Source of the DNA: Rhodothermales bacterium
GTDB taxonomy: Bacteria > Bacteroidota > Rhodothermia > Rhodothermales > UBA10348
Direction: 5' to 3'
Assembly: GCA_030830105.1 (NCBI GenBank)
Contig: JAURNP010000210.1
Location: 1 to 33,824, forward strand
DNA length: 33,824 nt
Notes under the pieces: model-generated
Told to the model about the DNA's origin: nothing
Database searches by the model: none
Seen by the model: only the letters and a program-made list of their open reading frames with translations
Shown here: one piece after another, positions 9,677-16,889 of the stretch
Layout of the letters: each line of letters opens with the position of its first letter
How positions within the stretch are numbered: position 1 is the first letter of the stretch
Made by a program: the position numbers and the translations under genes

Positions 9677-12097
9677 ATGAGATGGTTGCTTGCAGCTGCC
9701 TTGATCTGGGTCACTGGTCCCGTCTTGGCCCAGGAAACCATTCTTTTCTTTGACGAGCCTGCGTCCGAATGGGAGCAGGCCCTGCCGGTTGGCAATGGTC
9801 GATTGGGTGCGATGGTATTTGGTGAGATTGCCACCGAACGTATTCAATTCAACGAGGAGACCCTCTGGTCTGGTGGTCCTTACGATCCGGTACAGGAAGG
9901 AGCTCATGCTGGCCTGCCTGAAATCCAGCGCTTGCTCTTCGAAGGCGACTTCGCTAAGGCCCACGACCTGTTCGGCCGCACCATGATGGGCGTGCCTTAC
10001 GAGCAGATGAAGTACCAGCCTTTCGGAAATGTGTATCTGTATTTTGATGGGCATGACTTCGAGGGCGATGATACCGTAACGGACTATCGTCGTCAGTTGG
10101 ATCTGGACACCGGGATTGCAGCAACCAGCTATGTTGTGGATGGCGTCACTTTTACGCGCGAAGTGTATTCGAGCGCCGTGGACCAAGTGATAGTCGTTCA
10201 CCTTACGGCCAGCGAGCCAGGTGCTATTTCGTTTTCTGCCAACCTGCACGGCGTACGTAATGTGGCTCATTCCAACTACGGCACGGGCTACTTCCGGATG
10301 GATGGCATTGCGCCGAATCAGCTCCGCTTGACAGGTAAGAGTTCGACGTATCTGGGCATCGAAGGACAGATGCGCTACGAAGCTCGGGTGGATGCACAGA
10401 CCGAAGGCGGCCGCTCTTGGGTGGATTACCGCACCTTGCATGTAGAAGGCGCAGATTCTGCCACGCTCTTGATAGCGGCAGCTACCAACCATGTGAATTA
10501 CAAAGACGTGTCGGCGAATCCGCAGGCGCGCGTGGCAGCCTACCTGGAAGCAGCCACGGATCGGGATGTGTCTGCCATGCGCGCTGACCATTTGGAAGAA
10601 CACCGCCAATGGTTCCGTCGTGTGTCCATCGACTTCGAAGGGGATCCGACCCTGAGAGAGCTACCCACGGATGAGCGGATTGCCCGCCTGGAAGAAGGGG
10701 AAGACCCGTCTCTGGCAGCTCTCTATTACCAGTTTGGACGCTACCTGCTGATTGCCTCATCGCGCCCTGGCACGCAGCCGGCCAACCTGCAGGGTATCTG
10801 GCAGGATCGGCCCAACCCTTCGTGGGACAGCAAATACACCATCAACATCAACCTGCCCATGAATTACTGGCTGGCCGATTCGGGCAACCTGTCCGAGATG
10901 AACGGTCCGCTGTGGATGTTTGCGCAGGAAGTAGCCGAGGCGGGTACCAGTACGGCCCGCGAACACTGGAATGCAGATGGGTGGGTTCTGCATCAAAACA
11001 CGGACCTTTTTCGCTCCACTACGCCAATGGATGGTCCCTCCTGGGGTGCCTGGCCCGTGGGTGGTGCCTGGGTCATGACGAACCTGTCTGATCACTATCG
11101 ATTCACAGAAGACCGGGAGTTTCTGGAGGAAATGTATCCCGTGTTGAAAGGGCAGGTCGAATTCCTGCTGGATATCCTTGTGGAGCATCCAGACAATGGA
11201 TGGCTCGTCACAGCTCCGTCCAATTCACCCGAGAATTTCCCCGCCTGGGAAGGTAACGGGCGCTTTTTTGACGAGGTGACGGGACTGTATCTGAAAGCCC
11301 GAACGATTGCCGTGGGTCCGACCATGGACATGCAGATCATCCGGGAAGTGTTTGGAAGTTTCAGCGAGCTGGCGGCATTGCTGGGCCGTGACGAAGGACT
11401 CGCCCGTGAAGCGACCGATGCCGCGTCGAAATTGGCTCCCAACCAGATCGGCCAACATGGACAGCTGATGGAATGGATTGAAGACTACGACGAGGTTGAA
11501 CCTTGGCACCGCCATCTTTCTCATCTGTGGGGCCTGTATCCCGGAAGTGAAATCACCCCCGATCAGACGCCAGAAATGGCCGCTGCAAGCGCGATTTCCA
11601 TCGAGCGCCGCGGTACGGGCGGATGTGGTTGGTCATACGGATGGAAAATGGGCCTTTGGGCGCGTCTCTATGCGCCTGGTCCTGCACTGCACGAGTTCAA
11701 GCGGCATCTGATCGACTCGTCCCATCCAAACTTCTTCTCTAAATGTGGTCGCACGCTTCAAGTGGACGGCACCTTTGGAGCCACGGCTTCCATGGCTGAG
11801 ATGCTGCTGCAATCCCACCAGGGAGAGCTCCATCTGCTCCCCGCCCTTCCCCTGCAATGGGGAACAGGATCGGTGAAAGGCCTTCGAGCTCGGGGCAATG
11901 TCGAGGTGGACATGACCTGGGAGAACCATCGCCTGACATCTGTCACTCTCCACGCAGGGTCGGATGGTCCCATTTTGATCAGAGCCAGCGGAATGCGCGG
12001 CGTGGAAACTGCCGGAGGAATAGATTACGCGCAATTGGACGCAGAAACCTTGACCTTTGAGGCCCAGGCCGGGTCTACCTACACACTCACCTTCTAA
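9677..12097 (+). CDS. GH95-family glycoside hydrolase (alpha-L-fucosidase type)
   Basis: The 806-residue exported enzyme (MRWLLAAALIWVTGPVLAQ) matches GH95 throughout. It opens with WEQALPVGNGRLGAMVFG and EETLWSGGPYDP. The catalytic-centre asparagines are probably Asn390 and Asn392 in NINLPMNYW. The likely general acid is Glu519 in the SPEN motif, and Asp697 in DGTFGATASMAEMLLQ is the family base position. GH95 enzymes are inverting alpha-1,2-L-fucosidases, with some alpha-L-galactosidases, acting on the non-reducing ends of host or algal glycans. A good Shine-Dalgarno GGAGG (9665-9669) sits 7 nt before ATG 9677, which fixes the start. The preceding gene ends 13 bp upstream and the next starts 6 bp downstream, so it is mid-operon. 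The assignment of catalytic residues rests on memory of the family and on motif position. Confidence 0.93.
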   Translation: MRWLLAAALIWVTGPVLAQETILFFDEPASEWEQALPVGNGRLGAMVFGEIATERIQFNEETLWSGGPYDPVQEGAHAGLPEIQRLLFEGDFAKAHDLFGRTMMGVPYEQMKYQPFGNVYLYFDGHDFEGDDTVTDYRRQLDLDTGIAATSYVVDGVTFTREVYSSAVDQVIVVHLTASEPGAISFSANLHGVRNVAHSNYGTGYFRMDGIAPNQLRLTGKSSTYLGIEGQMRYEARVDAQTEGGRSWVDYRTLHVEGADSATLLIAAATNHVNYKDVSANPQARVAAYLEAATDRDVSAMRADHLEEHRQWFRRVSIDFEGDPTLRELPTDERIARLEEGEDPSLAALYYQFGRYLLIASSRPGTQPANLQGIWQDRPNPSWDSKYTININLPMNYWLADSGNLSEMNGPLWMFAQEVAEAGTSTAREHWNADGWVLHQNTDLFRSTTPMDGPSWGAWPVGGAWVMTNLSDHYRFTEDREFLEEMYPVLKGQVEFLLDILVEHPDNGWLVTAPSNSPENFPAWEGNGRFFDEVTGLYLKARTIAVGPTMDMQIIREVFGSFSELAALLGRDEGLAREATDAASKLAPNQIGQHGQLMEWIEDYDEVEPWHRHLSHLWGLYPGSEITPDQTPEMAAASAISIERRGTGGCGWSYGWKMGLWARLYAPGPALHEFKRHLIDSSHPNFFSKCGRTLQVDGTFGATASMAEMLLQSHQGELHLLPALPLQWGTGSVKGLRARGNVEVDMTWENHRLTSVTLHAGSDGPILIRASGMRGVETAGGIDYAQLDAETLTFEAQAGSTYTLTF

Positions 12098-12103
12098 CGT
12101 ACC

Positions 12104-13762
12104 ATGATTTCCCGTCTCACCTTTCTTCTCGCCATTCTGATCGCCGTTCCCGTTTCGGCGCAGGACTATTCCGATAGCTATCCGAAGAACCCCGGGATTG
12201 ATATCCAGGGCTATGTATTCGAACTCACCGTAAACGACGACAATGACATCGTTCAGGGCCGCACGACCGTGGATGCCCGGTATGTGGCAGGGGGACAGTC
12301 CCATCTTCGCCTGGACCTGGTCGGCGAATCGGCGGATCGAGGAGATCGCGGCATGGAAGTCCACCGGGTTTTGCATGGGGAAGACGAACTATCCTTTGCC
12401 CACGCCAATGACGCACTCGTGATCGACTTGGGCATGGAAGTACCCGAGGGAAAGCGGGTGGACGTCGTGGTAGAGTACAGCGGCACGCCTGTGGATGGAA
12501 TGGACATCGGCCCCAACAAGTACGGGGACCGGACCTTCTTTTCGGACAACTGGTCGTCCAGGGTACGCAACTGGCTTCCGGTTGTGGATCATCCCTACGA
12601 CAAGGCCACGACGGAAATGATCATCACCCATCCGGCGCACTACCAGTCCACGTCGAATGGCGTCCTGAAGGAGTCGTCCAACCTGGGTGGTGGCATGCGC
12701 ATGACGCACTGGGTCAATGATGTGCCAACCGCTACCTGGCTGTATTTCATCGGCGTGGCAGAGATGGCCATGGAGGTCGTAGACACCTGGAATGGTATTC
12801 CTATTGAGACCTGGGTGTACTGGCAGGACCGGGACAACGGTTTTTATGACTTTGCAGAGCCGTCCAAGGCGGTTCTGGCCTACTATGAGGACCTGATCGG
12901 TCCCTACGTAAACAAGCGTCTGGGTAACATCGTCTCCAATGCCACGCCGGGTGGAGGAATGGAGGCCGCTTCAATTCCGGCCTACTCGGACCGCTCTGTT
13001 TCTGGCAATCGAGACATGCGCTGGCAGTATGTCATCACACACGAGATTGCCCACCAGTGGTTCGGAAATGCCGTTACCGAGTACCATTGGAATGATGTAT
13101 GGCTCAGTGAGGGTTTTGCCACGTACTACACCTTGCTATTCCGTGAGCACCACTATGGGCACGAGAACTTCATGCGGGGTCTCCTGCAGTCGCGGCAGAG
13201 CGTTTTGAACTTCTACGCAGACACGGATTACGATTTCGCGCTGGTTCGCCCATATATCGAGGATTTGAACAACGTGTCCGGCGGCATGATGTATCAGAAA
13301 GGCGCATGGATCCTGCATATGCTTCGCCGCAACCTGGGCGAAGAAATCTACCACGAGGGTATCCGGACCTACTACGCTGAGTTCATGAACAAGAATGCTC
13401 AAACGGCCGATCTGCGTCGACATCTGGAAGAAGCGTCAGGACAGGATCTGGAGCAGTTCTTCAAGCAATGGCTCTTCCAGGGCGGAGTACCGACCGTTTC
13501 CACGAATTGGTGGACAGAGAATGGTCATGTGCATGTGTCTCTGGAACAAACCCAGGAGACGTACCGCTACGAGGTTGAAGTGGATGTACAGGTCCGCTTC
13601 GAAGATGATACACTCTCGGACATCGTGACCGTTACGCTGCCCCACAACGGTGAAGCTGTAAGTCGATCCATCGATGCGGACGGGCGGGGTCGAGCCGTTG
13701 ATTTGATCATGGATCCCAATATTCGTCTGCTGGCGAATTTTGACGTGGAAGAGGGTCGTTGA
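12104..13762 (+). CDS. secreted M1-family metallo-aminopeptidase
   Basis: The 552-residue protein has a signal peptide (MISRLTFLLAILIAVPVSAQ). It carries the gluzincin zinc site HEIAHQWFGN at 313-322, with the third ligand Glu336 in LSEGFATYY; this is the HExxH-x18-E pattern. The substrate-recognition loop GGGMEAAS, with Glu287, stands where GAMEN is in classical M1 enzymes. A Tyr-containing segment follows. At 552 residues it has the N-terminal beta saddle, the catalytic domain and only a short C-terminal part, so it lacks the long helical domain of PepN. It would release N-terminal residues from peptides in the periplasm or outside the cell. It starts 6 bp after the GH95 stop without a Shine-Dalgarno, and its stop overlaps the next start (TGATG). 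Both point to translational coupling. Confidence 0.93.
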   Translation: MISRLTFLLAILIAVPVSAQDYSDSYPKNPGIDIQGYVFELTVNDDNDIVQGRTTVDARYVAGGQSHLRLDLVGESADRGDRGMEVHRVLHGEDELSFAHANDALVIDLGMEVPEGKRVDVVVEYSGTPVDGMDIGPNKYGDRTFFSDNWSSRVRNWLPVVDHPYDKATTEMIITHPAHYQSTSNGVLKESSNLGGGMRMTHWVNDVPTATWLYFIGVAEMAMEVVDTWNGIPIETWVYWQDRDNGFYDFAEPSKAVLAYYEDLIGPYVNKRLGNIVSNATPGGGMEAASIPAYSDRSVSGNRDMRWQYVITHEIAHQWFGNAVTEYHWNDVWLSEGFATYYTLLFREHHYGHENFMRGLLQSRQSVLNFYADTDYDFALVRPYIEDLNNVSGGMMYQKGAWILHMLRRNLGEEIYHEGIRTYYAEFMNKNAQTADLRRHLEEASGQDLEQFFKQWLFQGGVPTVSTNWWTENGHVHVSLEQTQETYRYEVEVDVQVRFEDDTLSDIVTVTLPHNGEAVSRSIDADGRGRAVDLIMDPNIRLLANFDVEEGR

Positions 13763-15021
13763 TGGTGCTTTCGCAGTTTGATGAAGCTCTGCTGGCAGGT
13801 GAAGAGGGCCCAGCCTCCCAGATGGCGATGCGGATCCTGCATCGCATGCTGCCCGTGTTCGGCGTGGATCGCTTCATGGATGTTGAAGCAGCGCATATTG
13901 ACAGTACGGTCTACATGGGTGTGGCCACCATGGAGTATGCTGAACGGCTTGCTGAGTTGGGGGCCAAGGTGCGCGTGCCCTCCACTCTGAACGTCAGCGG
14001 CGTCGACGAACACGGTTGGCAGGAGTGGGAAGTACCAGAAGAAGTGGCTGCCAATGCCACCCGACAGATGCGGGCTTATGAGGCTATGGGATGTATTCCT
14101 ACGTGGACGTGTGCCCCTTATCAAACAGAGCATGCTCCTTCTTTTGGTCAGCAAATTGCAGCCGGGGAGTCGAACGTGATCGGATACTATAATTCGGTCA
14201 TCGGGGCACGTACCGAGCGCTATCCAGATTTGCTGGACATCTGTGCCGCCATAACAGGCCGCGTGCCGGCGGCTGGGCTGCATCTGGATGAAGGGCGCAG
14301 AGGGAGCGTCTTGCTACGATTGAAGGATGTGCCACCAGCGCTGCAGGAGGACGATGCTTTTTACCCGGTTCTGGGACACTTGATTGGTCGTATGGCGCCG
14401 GACGGAATTCCAGTGATCGAGGGGATGCACGTGCAGCCAACGAAAGACCAGCTCAAAGCGGTGTGCGCCGGCGGGGCTTCGTCCGGCGCCATTGCCCTGT
14501 TCCACATGGTCGGCGTGACGCCCGAAGCACCCACCACTCGCGAAGCATTCCTCGGACAGGAGCCGCCACGCGTCATCGACGTGGGCATGAATGAACTGCG
14601 TACGTCCTATCGGGACCTGTCTACAGCGCAGGGAGAGCAGTTAGACATGGTGGTGCTGGGAAGTCCCCACTTTTCGATCGACGAATTCAAGGCCCTGGCG
14701 CCGCTTGTAAAGGGTCGCCAGAAAGCCGACGGCGTGGATTTTCTGGTCACGTGCAGCCGGACGGTCCGAATGATCGCAGATCACGTCGGGCTTCTCGAAC
14801 CAATCGAGGCATTCGGTGCCAAGATTACCGTCGACACGTGTCCACTCACGTCTCCCATGCTTCCCGATCGCATCAACAACCTGATGACGAACTCGGCCAA
14901 ATACGCGTACTACTCGCCCGGTCTGCTGGGTGTGGATGTGATTTATGGTCGACTGACTGATTGTGTAGAATCGGCTATTCAGGGCCGGGTTATCCGGGAG
15001 GAGGGGCCATGGAGCGATTGA
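13762..15021 (+). CDS. aconitase X catalytic (large) subunit
   Basis: The 419-residue protein is an AcnX large subunit (formerly DUF521), recognised from GVATMEYAERLAELGAKV, VPSTLNVSGVDEHGW, the ESNVIGYYNSVIGART block and DTCPLTSPMLPDRINNLMTNSAKYAYYSPG (given here as two adjoining parts of one motif region). Conserved-looking cysteines are Cys111 and Cys117 (GCIPTWTC), Cys331 (TCSRTV) and Cys360 (DTCP); some probably bind the iron-sulfur cluster. Characterised bacterial AcnX proteins are cis-3-hydroxy-L-proline dehydratases that yield pyrroline-2-carboxylate. Archaeal ones are phosphomevalonate dehydratases. With peptide- and glycan-degrading neighbours, the hydroxyproline role is the better guess. 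ATG 13762 overlaps the aminopeptidase stop. It has no signal peptide, so it is cytoplasmic, unlike the three genes before it. Confidence 0.92.
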   Translation: MVLSQFDEALLAGEEGPASQMAMRILHRMLPVFGVDRFMDVEAAHIDSTVYMGVATMEYAERLAELGAKVRVPSTLNVSGVDEHGWQEWEVPEEVAANATRQMRAYEAMGCIPTWTCAPYQTEHAPSFGQQIAAGESNVIGYYNSVIGARTERYPDLLDICAAITGRVPAAGLHLDEGRRGSVLLRLKDVPPALQEDDAFYPVLGHLIGRMAPDGIPVIEGMHVQPTKDQLKAVCAGGASSGAIALFHMVGVTPEAPTTREAFLGQEPPRVIDVGMNELRTSYRDLSTAQGEQLDMVVLGSPHFSIDEFKALAPLVKGRQKADGVDFLVTCSRTVRMIADHVGLLEPIEAFGAKITVDTCPLTSPMLPDRINNLMTNSAKYAYYSPGLLGVDVIYGRLTDCVESAIQGRVIREEGPWSD

Positions 15022-15431
15022 AAGGAAGCGTGATCATTCAAGGAGCCGCTGAGGGCCGTGTTTTGGCCAGTACTGAACCCCTTTCATTCTGGGGAGGGTA
15101 TGACCAACACACCGGAGAAATCATCGATCGGCGACATCCCCTCTCGGGCGAGAACGGTTCCGGCAGGATCCTGGCCTTGCCGTTTACCAGAGGATCGTCC
15201 ACCACGACAGCCATCCTGTTGGAGTCCGTACGGCGAGGTGTTGCACCTGCAGGCATTATTACCGACCGGGCAGATGTCTTCCTGGCATTGGCGTCTGTCG
15301 TGGCGGACGAGATGTATCAGAATGCCTTTCCAATGGTCGCCGTAGATCCCGAGGTATTTGCTGCGCTCCGCAGCGGAGACCGAGCGCGCATCCTCGAAGA
15401 TGGAATCCTGGAGATTGAATCCGGATCGTAG
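15009..15431 (+). CDS. aconitase X swivel (small) subunit
   Basis: The 140-residue protein is the AcnX small subunit (formerly DUF126), the equivalent of the aconitase swivel domain. It shows EGRVLASTEPLSFWGGYD near the N-terminus, then PFTRGSSTTTAILLESVRRG and the ITDRADVFLALASVVADE block. It pairs with the large subunit to close the active site. In some bacteria the two parts are one fused chain; here they are separate. ATG 15009 is chosen because a GGGAGGAGG Shine-Dalgarno lies just before it. It overlaps the large-subunit end by 13 bp, in keeping with coupled translation in equal amounts. It is the last gene of the unit and faces apbE. Confidence 0.92.
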   Translation: MERLKGSVIIQGAAEGRVLASTEPLSFWGGYDQHTGEIIDRRHPLSGENGSGRILALPFTRGSSTTTAILLESVRRGVAPAGIITDRADVFLALASVVADEMYQNAFPMVAVDPEVFAALRSGDRARILEDGILEIESGS

Positions 15432-15515
15432 GGCTGGGAACGCTCGGTCAGGCATTGTACGCTGCTCGGCGGTGCCCGGAATGGGCTCGCCACGGCTTCA
15501 ACACGGCAGCCCTAC
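15428..15515. terminator. inverted-repeat region between convergent AcnX and apbE ends
   Basis: GTAGGGCTG (15428-15436) and CAGCCCTAC (15507-15515) are perfect 9-bp inverted copies. Each contains the stop codon of one of the two convergent genes. Inside, an imperfect hairpin at 15468-15491 (GGCGGTGCCC, GGAAT loop, GGGCTCGCC) could form. It may act as a two-way terminator, but no T-run is seen. Confidence 0.3.
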
Positions 15516-16501
15516 AGCAGCTGAAGTCGATTCTTGAGACCCTTCGAAGTGAAGGAGGTACCGTCGCTGTAAATGAGGAAGCCTTCGACGCCTGCTTGTG
15601 AATCAACAAGCGCCTGACCCTGGGATCGCGAGGCGACCGAAACGGCCGTTGCTAGGGCATCAGCCGTCATGGTATCCCGGGCCACGATGGTCGCGCTGAC
15701 CACGTGATTCACAGAATAGCCGCTGACGGGATCAACAATGTGCGATACTTCCTTCCCGGTAACCGTGCGTTTCTGCAGGTAGATGCCAGACGTAGCGACG
15801 GCTTCGTTTTCGACTTCCAGCGTGGCGACCAGATCCTGCTCCTTTGCCGGATGACGGATTCCAATCTTCCACGGACGATCTGCATCGGGACGACCCAATG
15901 CATAGAGATCACCGCCTGCATCGATAAGGGCGGCCGTGGCGCCAGCATTGTGGGCAGCTTCAATCGCCCGATCGACGCCGTAGCCCTTGGCAATGCCACC
16001 AAAGTCAGCTCCGACACCACTCAAGCCCATCGAAACCGTCGTACCGTCCACACGCAGCTGACGGTAGTCTATCAGTCCTTCTGTGGAGGCACCTGGAACG
16101 AAACCAAGCCGACGCATGGCTGGGAGAACCGTGACATCCATGGCTCCCTCGGACACGTCGCCGAAATGCTGGGCTGCACGGGCCACATCCGAGATTTCCC
16201 GGCCCGATACTCGCTCGCCGCCATTCACGCGCATCAATGCGCTCGAGGCATGGTGAACTGTCAGCAGCCCGTCTACGTCTTGCAGGCGTCGGAATGCGTC
16301 GTTTACCGCATCATTCGAGAACTCATCCTTCAGGAGGGATAAACGAATGGATGTCCCCATGCCATATGATGACCGATGAACGAGGTCGGCGGCCGGATTG
16401 CGTGTAGCAAATGCCCATCCGGGAACCGCCTGTATCAAGGCCAGACCACCGAGAGTTTTTCCAGCATCGGAAAGGAACTGTCGACGGGATGCTTTCATCA
16501 T
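15512..16501 (-). CDS. apbE: FAD:protein FMN transferase, Tat-exported
   Basis: ApbE proteins attach FMN from FAD to a Ser/Thr of partner proteins such as Nqr/Rnf subunits and periplasmic reductases. This 329-residue protein starts with a twin-arginine-type signal (SRRQFLSDAGKTLGGLALI), so it is probably exported folded. Family motifs are FGDVSEGAMDVTV at 113-125, DFGGIAKGYGVDRA at 166-179, DAGGDLYALG at 194-203, ATSG at 236-239, HIVDP at 254-258, and the Mg-binding DTMTADALATA at 276-286. Its usual length is 300-350. No flavinylation target with a DxxTG-type site is encoded next to it, so its client is elsewhere. Two tandem ATGs (16501 and 16498) can serve as start. Confidence 0.93.
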   Translation of the reverse strand: MMKASRRQFLSDAGKTLGGLALIQAVPGWAFATRNPAADLVHRSSYGMGTSIRLSLLKDEFSNDAVNDAFRRLQDVDGLLTVHHASSALMRVNGGERVSGREISDVARAAQHFGDVSEGAMDVTVLPAMRRLGFVPGASTEGLIDYRQLRVDGTTVSMGLSGVGADFGGIAKGYGVDRAIEAAHNAGATAALIDAGGDLYALGRPDADRPWKIGIRHPAKEQDLVATLEVENEAVATSGIYLQKRTVTGKEVSHIVDPVSGYSVNHVVSATIVARDTMTADALATAVSVASRSQGQALVDSQAGVEGFLIYSDGTSFTSKGLKNRLQLL

Positions 16502-16607
16502 GATGTGTTCAGGATCAGAGGATCCGTTCTGGTTGAGTTCGCTGGATAGTACGGCTCTGTCGAGTCGCCAACAGGTTACGTCGCAGGTCAGGGCAGATTC
16601 AAGAAGA

Positions 16608-16814
16608 TCAGTTGTCTTCGGCGCTGATCCGACCTACATCGGGTCGGAGCTCCAAGAATACCACCTGGGTATCTCGTGCGAGGTCTGTCATAATCAACTT
16701 ATCAGTCAATTTTCCGGTTAGCCCCGTCTGGACGTCGAGACGATCGACTTGGAAGAAAACCCGTGTACACCGTACCAAAACCACAGGCCCGCTTTGCGTT
16801 CTGATTCGTACCAT
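16608..16814 (-). CDS. possible small hypothetical protein (68 aa)
   Basis: The 388-bp stretch between apbE (start 16501) and the PhoD-like gene (start 16890) has no long gene. On the minus strand a 68-codon frame runs from ATG 16814 to 16608 and ends LELRPDVGRISAEDN. It alternates hydrophobic and charged residues (SGPVVLVRCTRVFFQVDRLD), as a small beta-rich protein would. It points the same way as apbE, 106 bp upstream. I recognise no family, and no Shine-Dalgarno is clear. The frame stays open further upstream to 17273 inside the opposite gene, which weakens the case. It could be a chance frame within a regulatory region. A 7-bp stem, TCCGACC/GGTCGGA (16628-16648), lies inside it. Confidence 0.35.
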   Translation of the reverse strand: MVRIRTQSGPVVLVRCTRVFFQVDRLDVQTGLTGKLTDKLIMTDLARDTQVVFLELRPDVGRISAEDN

Positions 16815-16889
16815 CTGTTCAGGCAGCCGTTGAAGTGCATGACACTTCTGGTTTCGCCATCTCCGCACTTCCGGATGTTTCCCACCCTC

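Noticed and set aside
8059-9834. Antisense open frame of 591 codons across the amidohydrolase gene
   Set aside because: It mirrors a strongly supported gene with catalytic motifs. Its product is rich in His and Arg without recognisable motifs, as expected for the reverse of a GC-rich coding strand.
16628-16648. Hairpin TCCGACC/GGTCGGA as a terminator
   Set aside because: It is not at a gene end and falls inside a possible small coding frame. No T-run follows on either strand.
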